Of a DNA stretch of 64,000 bases, positions 17,997 through 26,601 are shown one piece after another. Numbering within the stretch: position 1 is the stretch's first letter; each line of letters starts with the position of its first letter. The stretch is from Lederbergia wuyishanensis. GTDB lineage: Bacteria > Bacillota > Bacilli > Bacillales > Bacillaceae_C. A program made the position numbers and the translations under genes. The notes beneath the pieces are model-generated. The model ran no database searches, was not told where the DNA came from, and was given only the letters and a program-made list of their open reading frames with translations. The DNA is taken from NCBI RefSeq assembly GCF_022900255.1, contig NZ_JALIRM010000010.1:159149-223148 (forward strand). Reading direction: 5' to 3'.

Positions 17997-18150
17997 TTTG
18001 AAAAAATAGTGTACAAAGTAATAAGACTGGATCAAAATTGGACCCAATCCCAAATATGATTGATTTTTGATTAAAAAACCGCTTAATTACATAATAGTTT
18101 TCCTGCCCTTTCCGGTTCCTTTGCCATTTGGGAAACGACTATGAGGCAGG
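17997..18150. repeat. Intergenic repeat family B, copy 1
   Basis: Shares with 21173-21330 the ordered blocks TTGATTTTTGATT, a run of A, ACATAA, CTGCCC, TTCCTTTGCCA, GGG..AAC and ACTAT..GCAG. The similarity is patchy, so both copies are decayed. No reading frame is preserved. Confidence 0.5.
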
Positions 18151-18193
18151 AAGACATGAGGAAAGTAGAAAAAGCTAAATCCGCTTTAACCTA

Positions 18194-18760
18194 TTATAAT
18201 TTTTTAATGACTTTTGCTGGCACTCCTGCAACAACAGTATCTTTTGGGACATCTTTTGTAACAACTGCTCCTGCTCCAACAACGGAGTTATCCCCAATTG
18301 TCACACCGGGTAGTATTGTTGCGTTTGATCCAATCCATACATTTTCACCTATATTAACTGGAGATGGATATGTTGTGTTTCTATTATCTAAAGATAACCC
18401 ATGATTAAGTGTAGCAATCGTGACATTCATACCGATCATTGTACCGTCTCCAATAGTAATTCCACCTCTATCTTGGAAGGAGCAACCTGTATTAAAAAAC
18501 ACGTTTTTTCCAATAGTGATATTTTTACCAAAGTCTGTGTAAAACGGCGGAAAACACATAAAAGACGAATCCACTTTTTCTCCTATCAACTCACTAAAAA
18601 TCTCAACTATTTCTTCTCTTGAATGATATGATGTATTCAATGTCATTGTTATTCTTTGAGCTTCATAACTGCATTGAATTAATAGCCCATGTAATACTGT
18701 GTCCTCCCCAGAAATGGGATTACCTTGCTTACAAAAATCAATAAACTCTTTCATGTCCAT
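18194..18760 (-). CDS. Sugar O-acetyltransferase, left-handed beta-helix (maltose O-acetyltransferase type)
   Basis: 188 residues from ATG 18760, which follows GATAGGTG; a GTG at 18769 is less likely. The hexapeptide repeats of the LbH fold are clear ([56 protein letters not shown]) with the catalytic His in ATLNHGL. The end [12 protein letters not shown] is typical of the MAT/NodL/GAT family. It acetylates a sugar or similar alcohol with acetyl-CoA. A MerR-type promoter points at it from 18918-18948. Confidence 0.88.
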   Translation of the reverse strand: MDMKEFIDFCKQGNPISGEDTVLHGLLIQCSYEAQRITMTLNTSYHSREEIVEIFSELIGEKVDSSFMCFPPFYTDFGKNITIGKNVFFNTGCSFQDRGGITIGDGTMIGMNVTIATLNHGLSLDNRNTTYPSPVNIGENVWIGSNATILPGVTIGDNSVVGAGAVVTKDVPKDTVVAGVPAKVIKKL

Positions 18761-18917
18761 TTTAATCACCTATCAATTTTACTATTAATAACAATCAATA
18801 GTTTTTTCCTTTCTGGTTTAGTTTCTACATTTTCCCTATACTACATTTAATTAGAAGAGATGGAGAACAAATATAGATAGAACCCTTGAGAATTAACTTA
18901 TTTTTTCTTATAAAACA

Positions 18918-18948
18918 AGAATAGACCCTAGAGTTAACTCGAGGTCAA
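18918..18948 (-). promoter_or_regulatory. MerR-type promoter with long spacer facing the O-acetyltransferase
   Basis: On the minus strand TTGACC and TATTCT are separated by 19 bases, and the spacer contains the perfect dyad GAGTTAACTC extended to a near-perfect 18-base palindrome. A 19-base spacer with a centred dyad is the hallmark of promoters that MerR proteins untwist. The MerR gene is divergent, 116 bases to the right. Confidence 0.7.
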
Positions 18949-18981
18949 GCGATTAATTTAGATTTTTTCTTTTAAGTGACT

Positions 18982-19010
18982 TTGACACTCAACAAATGTG
19001 GTGATAAAAT
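18982..19010 (+). promoter_or_regulatory. Sigma-A promoter of the MerR-family gene
   Basis: TTGACA (18982-18987), 17 bases, TAAAAT (19005-19010). Start codon about 55 bases downstream. Confidence 0.65.
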
Positions 19011-19063
19011 CCCCCATAGAGATAGAGCGAACTCGATGTTTTTTTAGAGAAGGGGATTAAATA

Positions 19064-19474
19064 TTGAAAACTTATTCGATCAGTGAAGTCGCAAAGGAAT
19101 TGAACCTTACTGTATATACCTTACGTTATTATGACAAAGAGGGCCTTATGCCTTTTGTCGAACGGACAGCCAGCGGAACACGCTTATTTAAAGAATCCGA
19201 TATTGAAGCATTAAGAGTCATTGAATGTCTGAAATCCACCCGTATGCCTATTAAAGAAATTAAAAATTTCATTGATTGGTGTTCTGAAGGTGATTCCACG
19301 TTGCAGCAAAGATATGACATGTTCATGGAACGAAAAGCTAGTGTAGAAGCACAGATAGAAGAATTTAAAAAAGCAATGGAACTCATCGAGCATAAATGTT
19401 GGTATTACAGGACTGCTTTGGAGAACAGAACGGAAGATATTCATAAAATCAATAAAATAGAGATTCCTAATTAA
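19064..19474 (+). CDS. MerR-family transcriptional regulator
   Basis: 136 residues starting with TTG after AGAAGGGG. The N-terminal winged helix-turn-helix is SISEVAKELNLTVYTLRYYDKEGLMPFVERTASGTRLF-type, followed by the LRVIECLKSTRMPIKEIKNFI wing and a dimerisation helix (about 80-120) ending in NRTEDIHKINK. It resembles AdhR/NmlR-like members that sense electrophiles. The only cysteines are in IECL, DWCS and HKCWYY. The neighbouring long-spacer promoter suggests that it controls the O-acetyltransferase. Confidence 0.88.
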   Translation: MKTYSISEVAKELNLTVYTLRYYDKEGLMPFVERTASGTRLFKESDIEALRVIECLKSTRMPIKEIKNFIDWCSEGDSTLQQRYDMFMERKASVEAQIEEFKKAMELIEHKCWYYRTALENRTEDIHKINKIEIPN

Positions 19475-19801
19475 TGTTGAATATTAATCTAATTAGATAA
19501 AGTGGCTATAATTGAAGTTAGTATTTTACACCGGAGTTGATAGAAAAATATTAGAATCATTCTGCTAAAAATTACGGGTTTGAAGCATTTTCCAAGCCCT
19601 TTTTTAATTTGAAATTTCTCATAGATTTCTAACTTTATGGTCTTTTAACTGAACAAAAATTTCCCCTTTAACGATTGCCTTATAGCTAGACTAACAGGCC
19701 TGCATTCCAAGAAACTGGATGCAGACTATGTGCGCCACTAGTTTTAAAATAAGATTTAATGAATAATTGCGATATTTTCATCATATGTAATATACATATT
19801 C
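19475..19801. other. Intergenic stretch without identified content
   Basis: Between the MerR gene and the symporter. Apart from the extended -10 element at its right end I see no gene, repeat or strong terminator. Confidence 0.35.
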
Positions 19802-19810
19802 TGCTATAAT
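19802..19810 (+). promoter_or_regulatory. Extended -10 promoter of the SDF symporter
   Basis: TGCTATAAT combines the TGn extension with a perfect TATAAT, about 40 bases upstream of the start codon. No good -35 is seen. Confidence 0.5.
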
Positions 19811-19850
19811 AGGTGGTATAAATTTATTGTTTAAGATAGGTTGTGAAATA

Positions 19851-21071
19851 ATGAGCATTTGGACAAGATATAAAAAATCACCACTTGTATTGAAAATGTC
19901 CGTTGGCTTCCTTTTGGGAATTATCGTAGGTCTTGCTTTAGGAGAACGTGCAGTAATTTTAGCGCCATTGGGTACATTACTTATTCATCTTTTTAGTCTT
20001 ATTGCTATCCCCGTTATTTTCCTAACCGTTGTACTTGCAGTAAATAAAATGAATATTGCACAGTTGGGAAAATTAGGCGGGAAACTAATGCTTTATTACA
20101 TAGCAACCACTGCAGCAGCCGTCATAATTGGAGTTACACTTGCTCTTACATTTAGCCCGGGGAAAAATTTATCCTTGCCAAACACAACCGTTGATAAACC
20201 GGAAATCCCACATGTTTCAGATATTCTATTACAAATGGTTCCAAAGAATATTTTTGAGGCTTTTTCTACAGGGGATTTAATGGCCATTTTATTTGTTGCC
20301 ATCATTATCGGCATGGCAATATCGACAATGATATTTTCCGAAGATGTAAAGTTGAAGGAATATGGCGTTTTGCTGGATCGTTTTTTCACAGCATTAAATA
20401 CAATGTTCTATAAAATTTTAAATGGAATTCTTCTTTATGTTCCAATTGGAGTTTTTGCTATTGCCGCTACAACATTCGGAACCCAAGGGTGGTCTACATT
20501 AAAGTCATTATTTTCCTTTACAGCTGTATTTTATTTAGGAATTATAATTTTATGGGCGTTTGTTTATTGCGGGTTTATCAAACTATCGGGAAATTCTGTT
20601 CTACATTTTTTTAAAAGTACAAAGGATGCCTATACGACAGCATTTTTTACATCAAGTAGTATTGCTTCATTGCCAATTGCTATTGATGCAGCTAAAAAAG
20701 CGGGAATATCGGAAAGAATTGCTAACTTCTCACTACCGTTAGGGGCTATTTTCAATTCAGATGGCGGTGCTCTTCGTATGGGGGTTTCACTTGTTTTTGC
20801 CGCGAATATAACCGGACTAAATTTGTCTGTCACAGATTTTATTACGATTGTCTTAATTGGAACTTTATTATCGGTCGGGACTGCTGGGGTACCTGCCGCA
20901 GGTCTTGTAACATTATCCGCTGTACTTAGCTTATTTAACCTTCCACTTGAAATTGTCGCACTTATTGCGGGAGTGGATGCAATTATCGGTATGGGAGGAA
21001 CCGCATCGAATGTAATTGGGGATATTGTCGGTTCACTTGTTATTGACGATAAGAAGGAAAAACACGCATAA
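19851..21071 (+). CDS. SDF-family dicarboxylate/amino acid:cation symporter
   Basis: 406 residues from ATG 19851; a TTG at 19827 is in frame but less likely. Eight membrane segments with two re-entrant hairpins: the first carries FTSSSIASLPIA, the second SVGTAGVPAAG. Segment 7 has NSDGGALRMG where NMDGTA is usual. Segment 8 has DAIIGMGGTASNVIGD. In glutamate/aspartate carriers this stretch carries a second Asp and an Arg that bind the side-chain carboxylate; both are Gly here. So acidic amino acids are unlikely substrates, and a neutral amino acid or other carboxylate is more probable (inference). A terminator follows. Confidence 0.88.
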   Translation: MSIWTRYKKSPLVLKMSVGFLLGIIVGLALGERAVILAPLGTLLIHLFSLIAIPVIFLTVVLAVNKMNIAQLGKLGGKLMLYYIATTAAAVIIGVTLALTFSPGKNLSLPNTTVDKPEIPHVSDILLQMVPKNIFEAFSTGDLMAILFVAIIIGMAISTMIFSEDVKLKEYGVLLDRFFTALNTMFYKILNGILLYVPIGVFAIAATTFGTQGWSTLKSLFSFTAVFYLGIIILWAFVYCGFIKLSGNSVLHFFKSTKDAYTTAFFTSSSIASLPIAIDAAKKAGISERIANFSLPLGAIFNSDGGALRMGVSLVFAANITGLNLSVTDFITIVLIGTLLSVGTAGVPAAGLVTLSAVLSLFNLPLEIVALIAGVDAIIGMGGTASNVIGDIVGSLVIDDKKEKHA

Positions 21072-21122
21072 AATATCTTTGGATACAAATGATTACTCAT
21101 CCTCATATAAAGTAAAATAAGG

Positions 21123-21165
21123 TAAAAGTCGCCCCTCCTAATGACGTAGGGCGACTTTTATCGTT
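21123..21165 (+). terminator. Terminator after the SDF symporter
   Basis: TAAAAGTCGCCC and GGGCGACTTTTA pair perfectly over 12 bases, followed by TCGTTTTT. Confidence 0.85.
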
Positions 21166-21172
21166 TTTGGTT

Positions 21173-21330
21173 GGAAAGGAATTGAAATAAAACAGGGATC
21201 TGCCCCTAGTTTTAATTGATTTTTGATTGAAAAAACTGGCTGAGTAACGATTGAATACATAAAGGACTGCCCGCTAATCTTCCCGCTTCCTTTGCCAGTT
21301 AGGGTTCCAACTATTTAGCAGTAGGTAACC
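21173..21330. repeat. Intergenic repeat family B, copy 2
   Basis: Partner of 17997-18150, sharing TTGATTTTTGATT, a CTGCCC block and TTCCTTTGCCAxTT in the same order. It lies immediately after the symporter terminator. Confidence 0.5.
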
Positions 21331-21373
21331 TACTTTTTATAACAATATTCAGTAGACCTAGTTAAAGAAATAT

Positions 21374-21997
21374 TCATTTTTTGGATACTTTCAATAACGG
21401 TGGTGCCACTGCCATTGTTACAATTCCAGCAAGGACTGCTTCAGCAAGGCCATTTGTAAAAAACACAGCTATAATGGCTTTATAAATGGCACTAATGCTA
21501 TCGGCATTAATTGCTTGAACATAGGCTTCATTAAATATTAAAGAGATTGAACCCATAACTAAAAATGTATGAATGAACGTTGTAATTAAGGCAGTTAAAA
21601 ATAAAGCTGGCTTTTGATTCGACTCATTCTTTTTTATAACTTTTTGAACAACCTTGAATATATAGTAAGGAATAAACCCAATGATTACTCTTGGAACAAT
21701 GGCAATAAATAACGCCCAAAAACTTCCGTGACTTGTTCCTAAAACAGGAATTGCTGGTGAAAAAGCAAATGATAGCAATGTTGGACTGATCGTATTGGTT
21801 GCAATACTAGTGAATCCAAACATAAGTCCTAGAAAAGCACCAATTTTTGGACCTAAAATAATCGAAGCTATAATGATTGGGATATGAATCAATGTCGCTT
21901 TAATTACACCTAAATGTATAAACCCAAATGGTGTAAAAGCAAGCAATAAAATAATGGATAAAAAAATTGCGGTTAAAGTAAAATCTTTTATTTTCAA
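21374..21997 (-). CDS. ECF transporter S (substrate-binding) component
   Basis: 207 residues, six membrane segments. The N-terminal half (FGFIHLGVIKATLIHIPIII, then GPKIGAFLGLMFGFTS) is typical of group II S components that use a shared EcfA1-A2-T energising module encoded elsewhere. Members take up vitamins such as pantothenate, riboflavin or biotin. This one resembles pantothenate-type S components most, but no substrate residue can be read with confidence. A hairpin GGACCTT/AAGGTCC lies in its leader (22056-22083), without a riboswitch I recognise. Confidence 0.75.
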   Translation of the reverse strand: MKIKDFTLTAIFLSIILLLAFTPFGFIHLGVIKATLIHIPIIIASIILGPKIGAFLGLMFGFTSIATNTISPTLLSFAFSPAIPVLGTSHGSFWALFIAIVPRVIIGFIPYYIFKVVQKVIKKNESNQKPALFLTALITTFIHTFLVMGSISLIFNEAYVQAINADSISAIYKAIIAVFFTNGLAEAVLAGIVTMAVAPPLLKVSKK

Positions 21998-22154
21998 CTT
22001 CTAACTCCTTTAGTAAACTATTTTTTCATCTACCTAAAGACATCAAATAAAAACCGATTTATAATGGACCTTCCTCAAAGGTCCTCTCAACTTCTTCATA
22101 AAGAAGAAATCTTTAAAGTTTGAGATGTAGAGCATTTAAAGTCCCATTCAATAT

Positions 22155-22592
22155 CTATCTAATTTTCTCAGCCAACTCTAAAATAATTCCCTCTGGACCA
22201 CGAACGTAGCATAACTTATAACTTTCTTCATATTGCTGTATCTCACTAAAGATTTCCGTGCCCTTCTCTTTCAATTTTGCAACAATCGCTTCAATATCTT
22301 CAACTGCAAAGCAAATATGTCGGATACCCAGCGTATTTGCAAAAGTTTGCTGAATACCTTTTTCATCTGATGGTGTATAAAATTTGACTAGCTCTATCCA
22401 TGCCTGACCATCTGGCATCCCCAATCCTACACATGCCGTTTTAACATCATTAAGTCCAACTATTCTGTCCAACTGTTCTCCATCCAATTCCCATTCCGCT
22501 TGCACTTCAAGTCCTAAATCAAGAAAAAACGCTTTAGCCTCTGAAAGATCATTTACGTTTATACTCACATGATCTATTCTATTGATCTTCAT
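22155..22592 (-). CDS. VOC/glyoxalase-fold protein
   Basis: 145 residues with the two beta-alpha-beta-beta-beta units of the vicinal oxygen chelate fold. It begins IDHVSINVNDLSEAKAFFLDLGL, has IRHICFAVEDIEAIVAKLKEKG in the second half, and ends CYVRGPEGIILELAE, which carries the metal-ligand Glu. It could be a lyase, isomerase, dioxygenase or fosfomycin-type resistance protein; I cannot choose. Monocistronic, with AGGAGGTATGAG before the ATG. Confidence 0.8.
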   Translation of the reverse strand: MKINRIDHVSINVNDLSEAKAFFLDLGLEVQAEWELDGEQLDRIVGLNDVKTACVGLGMPDGQAWIELVKFYTPSDEKGIQQTFANTLGIRHICFAVEDIEAIVAKLKEKGTEIFSEIQQYEESYKLCYVRGPEGIILELAEKIR

Positions 22593-22692
22593 ATCTCATA
22601 CCTCCTATGTTCCTGTTGATTTCAATACTTGTATTAGTGTAAGGTTTGTTTGAAATTCTAATTCACTTAAAACAGAAAATATCCTTCTTCAA

Positions 22693-22765
22693 ATAACCTG
22701 CCCGATAGTTCAATAACAGCATATCCCTCTTCGAAGTAAGTTTCTATGCAAATTCATACATTCGA
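22693..22765. repeat. Intergenic repeat family C, left copy flanking the S51 gene
   Basis: Contains AACCTGCCCGATAGTTCAAT, then CCCTCTTCGAAGTAAG and CATTCATACATTCGA-type sequence. The same order of blocks returns at 23850-23935, beyond the S51 peptidase gene. Confidence 0.6.
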
Positions 22766-22800
22766 AAAAACAAAAAAATCCATCTATATGAAAGATGGAT
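22766..22800 (-). terminator. Terminator-like hairpin downstream of the S51 gene
   Basis: On the minus strand ATCCATC pairs with GATGGAT and is followed by TTTTTTTG and more T. It lies about 220 bases beyond the stop codon. Confidence 0.6.
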
Positions 22801-23017
22801 CGGCTCTTCGTTATTCACTTAAGCCCACGTTACTTTTAGTACATTTCATCACATTTTGTTTTCTTCAGTTCTTCATAGCAGACTCGAAACTTCTCGAACA
22901 TGAATTTGAATATCATAACCTTTTTTACAGAAATAACATCTGCCTCAGTCCCATCAGTATATTGTAGAGCTAAGTTTTAGAAACTTTGCAATTTCAGTGT
23001 TTAGCGGCGGAGAAATA

Positions 23018-23680
23018 TCAGAGCGAAAACAGTTTCCAATTCCCTTCGGATACAACTTCGACCTCTCCATCGATCACTTTGATTGCGGTTTGATCATCTA
23101 TTGCATACGCCGGCACTTGCATCCCGGCGGCCCATTTCTCTGCAGCAGCCATCGTGTTATATGGCAGCATCCCCAGGTGCGGAAACATTGCAAAGTCGAC
23201 CAGTCCCAGAGTTTCATCACCACCGTTGTGTGGAGTCCAGCCAACGAAATATTCCCCGATATTAGGTGCCATAACCATGCTCCCAGCGCTCATTCCCACA
23301 TAGACTGCGTGCAGCGACGGCAAGAGGTCTGTCATTCCAGATTCCCGCATCCAGTGGCATAGGTAGAGGGCGTCGCCTCCCGCCACCAACAGTACGTCCG
23401 TCTCCCGTACCAGTGGCACCCAGCGGTCTTCGTCGATGCTTGGCAGCGCTGTGAGCTCTAGCACGCCGACAGACTTCCAACCCAAGTCGACCATGGGATT
23501 ATCAGAGTTCCCGCTGATGAACTGCCAGGTTTTGACGCCGGGGCCGACCCAGGGGTGTCCGTACATCGCAGTTGGGATGCACAGGGCGTTGGAGTCGGCA
23601 ATCGGCTTGCCCAGCATGTCAACCAACGCGTCGTGTATGCTTTTGTTATTGACGCCTGCAGATGTGAGCAGAAATTTCAT
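23018..23680 (-). CDS. Peptidase S51-family (dipeptidase E-like) protein, GC-rich
   Basis: 220 residues from ATG 23680 after GGGGAGGTTG; a TTG further up would start within the ribosome binding site. Class I glutamine-amidotransferase-like fold with the nucleophile elbow GMSAGSM (catalytic Ser), preceded by LLVAGGDALYL. Family members cleave dipeptides with N-terminal Asp or release cyanophycin products. Base composition is foreign: bases 23341-23400 contain 38 G+C of 60, against 20 of 60 at 24181-24240. Direct repeats flank the gene. Horizontal acquisition from a high-GC relative is likely. Confidence 0.85.
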   Translation of the reverse strand: MKFLLTSAGVNNKSIHDALVDMLGKPIADSNALCIPTAMYGHPWVGPGVKTWQFISGNSDNPMVDLGWKSVGVLELTALPSIDEDRWVPLVRETDVLLVAGGDALYLCHWMRESGMTDLLPSLHAVYVGMSAGSMVMAPNIGEYFVGWTPHNGGDETLGLVDFAMFPHLGMLPYNTMAAAEKWAAGMQVPAYAIDDQTAIKVIDGEVEVVSEGNWKLFSL

Positions 23681-23849
23681 ATTTTTCAACCTCCCCAATA
23701 TTTAATAATGTTTGATGAATGATGAAAGATGATTGATAATCGACACTCACCTCTACCCGATTCATAATATTTTTAAATATATCCTCTAAAAAATTTTAGA
23801 TCGATTTATTAAAAATTCTACACTTTCAATCAAAAATCCTTTTAAATTA

Positions 23850-23935
23850 ACCTGCCAGTTAGTTCAATAGCAGCAACCCTCTTCGATGTAAGGTTTTAAG
23901 TACATTCATACATTCAATAAAACAAAAAAACTTTA
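23850..23935. repeat. Intergenic repeat family C, right copy flanking the S51 gene
   Basis: AACCTGCCAGTTAGTTCAAT, CCCTCTTCGATGTAAG, ACATTCATACATTCAAT and a run of A occur in the same order and orientation as at 22693-22765. The pair is a direct repeat about 1.1 kb apart around the GC-rich gene. Confidence 0.6.
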
Positions 23936-24123
23936 TGTAGGGTGAATCGTCCCAAATTTAGCCTCAATAGAGATGCTAAGGGCAAAAAACGGCTGGCTTT
24001 CAAGCAATTAATATCCCCTATGGCACTCGTATTTGATGTGTCAACTAGCTGATGGTAGTTCCTCATACCAATAATAATAAACCCAGCATTTCATTCTAAA
24101 CCATGTCAATTTTTACACAATAT

Positions 24124-24152
24124 AAGGCCATAGAATCTTGTTCTATGGCCTT
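24124..24152 (-). terminator. Hairpin after the 5'-nucleotidase gene
   Basis: AAGGCCATAGAA and TTCTATGGCCTT form a perfect 12-base-pair stem with a 5-base loop, 20 bases past the stop codon. The following tract is only moderately T-rich on the minus strand. Confidence 0.65.
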
Positions 24153-24172
24153 GAGAAGTTTTTGCTATTATT

Positions 24173-26401
24173 TTATTTTTCGAATACACCAAAAGTACCT
24201 AGACGGTCAGTTGTTACAGTAATTTTTCCTTCATTATAATTACCACCGACTAGTTCCCATGCTTTTTTACCTTCGTAGAGAACTTTTACATCTTCAGGAT
24301 TTTTAACCTGTTTAGAATCAATAGTAAAGGACAAAGTAACTTCTTTGCTAAAGCTATAATTTTTGCCCATAGAATTAATTGTAAAGTCATATACAACTAA
24401 GGCTGATTTGTCCTTTACTTTGACTTCCTTAACTTTAATGTCTGTTGCACCATCTGGTAGGTTTGATGCAGGTATTTGGAGATCGAAAACTCCATTAGAA
24501 ATTACTAGATTCCCATCAGCTTCTTTTAGTTTTGCAATCGCTCCTCCATTTAAGGAAATGATTGTATTCTTTTGCTCAGAAATCTCAACAATGACAGTAG
24601 CCTCTTTTTCTACTTCATCTAATAGATTGGCGTCAACTTGATATTTATTACCTTTTCTTTCAGGTTTAACAACTACAGTTATCGGTTCTTCATTTGGTAT
24701 TGAATTAACATCTACAATTCTTCCTTCAATATCAGTCGGAATCCCTTCACTACCTAAGCTTATTAAATAATCACGGAAGTTTTCCCAATCAGAAAGTCCC
24801 AGGTCTGTTACACGGCCTTCTTCATAGGCCTTTGCAAATACATCATATCCGTCTCCACCTTTAGCTGTAAAAGCATTGGTTGCAATTGTATATGTTGTAT
24901 TATTATCCACTGGTACAAAGTTGCCGTTAGCATCTTTAATATAAATTTCTACTACTCGTTCTCCTGCTAGTTTAGTAGAGTCGAATTCTACTTTACCACC
25001 TGCGACATGTAGGAAACCGCCATTTTCTCCTGGATATCTACTTAAGGAGATTTCAAATGCTTCTTTTAACTCGGATCCAGTGACTTCCATAGTTGCCAAT
25101 GTATTAGCAAACGGTAAAACAGTAATAACTTCACCAACGGTAATCGGACCAGCATCGATTGCTGCTCTGATACCACCACCGTTTTGCAACGCCATAACAA
25201 CATTTTGTCCAGTGAATTCTCTTGCTTTTATAAGCATTCCATCTGTAATTAAGTTTCCTAGAATTGTTTCGTTTTTACGTACACTTGGTTTTGTGTCATC
25301 TCCATTTGTTCGTGGGTTTTCTAATTCTAACGGGGTTGACACACCAATTTCTTCTTTCGCTACTTCATCCACTTTTGCTTTGTACGGTGCTAAAATTCCA
25401 GCTGCTTCTTGGTCATCTTCTTGACTACCAATAGCTATTAATTTACCAGCTTGTTCAATGATTACACCATTTTTATCAAAGACAACATCGAGTACACCTA
25501 AATTACTATTGGCATTACCAGTTTGAACGATGACTGTAGGTGTTGCATCTTTAGAAACTACTACTGGTTCAGATAAAGTAGTATGGCTATGTCCACCGAC
25601 AATAATATCAATACCTTCTACAGCTTCGGCAAGGATTAAGTCATTGTCAACCAGTGCATTATCGTCAAAACCAATATGTGTTAATGCAATTATCTTGTTA
25701 ACACCTTCTGCTTCGAAAGCTTCGACAGCTTTCTCTGCTTCCTCGAGGTAGTTTTCAAATGCAATTGAACCTGGACTGGAAATATCAATTGTTTCTTCTG
25801 TTGTTAGTCCGAAGATACCGACTTTTTCTCCATTGACTTCTTTAATAATTCCATTGTAAATCTGGCCATTTTCAATTTCTTCGGTAATAAAGTTATTAAA
25901 TAACCCATTAATTTTATCGTCATTTGAGAAATCAACGTTTGCACTAACAAATGGGAACTCTGCTCCGTTAATAAAGTCAGCTAAAGCTTGGTGACCTTCA
26001 GGAGAGGAACCTAAGTCAAATTCATGGTTGCCAAATGTCATGGCATCAAACCCCATTAAATTCATAAACGCTAGGTCTGCTTGACCCTGGAATTCATTGA
26101 AATACAATGTTCCTGTGAATGCATCTCCTGCATGTAGAAGAAGTGAATCTGGTTTTTCTGCTCTTACCTCTTTTACTGCAGTTACGGTCTTAGGCATGTT
26201 GTCTAACGCAGCATGAGTATCATTCGTATGCATGACGGTTAATTCAAAGTTTTCATTGGATAAATCTGTAGAATCTTCAGCTGATCCTGTTGTTAATTCT
26301 GCGGCACTAACCACAGGAGCAAAATTTACTAGAGTACATGGAACTACTAAACTAGTGACCATTAACAAAGATAGTAGTTTTTTCTCCAAAAAGTTCTTCA
26401 T
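24173..26401 (-). CDS. Secreted 5'-nucleotidase / 2',3'-cyclic phosphodiesterase family protein
   Basis: 742 residues with a Sec signal peptide ending near VVSAAE (about residue 34). The metallophosphatase domain (about 52-330) has MHTNDTHAA, HAGDAFTG, FGNHEFDLG and IIVGGHSHT, the four metal-binding blocks. The 5'-nucleotidase C-terminal domain (about 360-570) has NGGGIRAAIDAGPITVGEV and NAFTAKGGDGYD. The last 170 residues form a beta-rich extension without an LPxTG anchor. It releases phosphate and nucleosides from extracellular nucleotides. It carries an excellent PhoP-like array upstream, as does the nearby glycerophosphodiesterase. Monocistronic. Confidence 0.92.
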   Translation of the reverse strand: MKNFLEKKLLSLLMVTSLVVPCTLVNFAPVVSAAELTTGSAEDSTDLSNENFELTVMHTNDTHAALDNMPKTVTAVKEVRAEKPDSLLLHAGDAFTGTLYFNEFQGQADLAFMNLMGFDAMTFGNHEFDLGSSPEGHQALADFINGAEFPFVSANVDFSNDDKINGLFNNFITEEIENGQIYNGIIKEVNGEKVGIFGLTTEETIDISSPGSIAFENYLEEAEKAVEAFEAEGVNKIIALTHIGFDDNALVDNDLILAEAVEGIDIIVGGHSHTTLSEPVVVSKDATPTVIVQTGNANSNLGVLDVVFDKNGVIIEQAGKLIAIGSQEDDQEAAGILAPYKAKVDEVAKEEIGVSTPLELENPRTNGDDTKPSVRKNETILGNLITDGMLIKAREFTGQNVVMALQNGGGIRAAIDAGPITVGEVITVLPFANTLATMEVTGSELKEAFEISLSRYPGENGGFLHVAGGKVEFDSTKLAGERVVEIYIKDANGNFVPVDNNTTYTIATNAFTAKGGDGYDVFAKAYEEGRVTDLGLSDWENFRDYLISLGSEGIPTDIEGRIVDVNSIPNEEPITVVVKPERKGNKYQVDANLLDEVEKEATVIVEISEQKNTIISLNGGAIAKLKEADGNLVISNGVFDLQIPASNLPDGATDIKVKEVKVKDKSALVVYDFTINSMGKNYSFSKEVTLSFTIDSKQVKNPEDVKVLYEGKKAWELVGGNYNEGKITVTTDRLGTFGVFEK

Positions 26402-26544
26402 GGTTATCCTCCCTTAAATTTCTATGACACCCATTTTAAAACTACTGCATCCATATAAGTAGGTCAACCTCATTTACGAAGATTAAACAAAAAACGATAC
26501 TTTATACCCAAATTTTTGCCCTAAGTCCGAACATTTTTTTATTA

Positions 26545-26583
26545 TTTGTAAACAACATTAATCTATTGTTAACGAGTTGTAAA
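26545..26583 (-). promoter_or_regulatory. PhoP-box-like array before the 5'-nucleotidase gene
   Basis: On the minus strand TTTACA (26583-26578), TTAACA (26572-26567), TTAATG (26561-26556) and TACAAA (26550-26545) are each separated by exactly five bases. The second hexamer matches the Bacillus PhoP consensus perfectly. The -10 element is not clear. Confidence 0.65.
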
Positions 26584-26601
26584 AATAATATCTACAAAAG
26601 A

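Noticed and set aside
21998..22140. Riboswitch or T-box in the leader of the ECF S component
   Set aside because: A hairpin is present, but none of the conserved cores I know (TPP, FMN, T-box) can be recognised.
22746..22967. Open frame between the VOC gene and the S51 gene
   Set aside because: Overlaps a terminator hairpin and repeat sequence; composition is not protein-like.
23262..23480. Long frames within the S51 gene on both strands
   Set aside because: High G+C reduces stop codons and produces shadow frames; only the frame with the GMSAGSM motif and a ribosome binding site is real.
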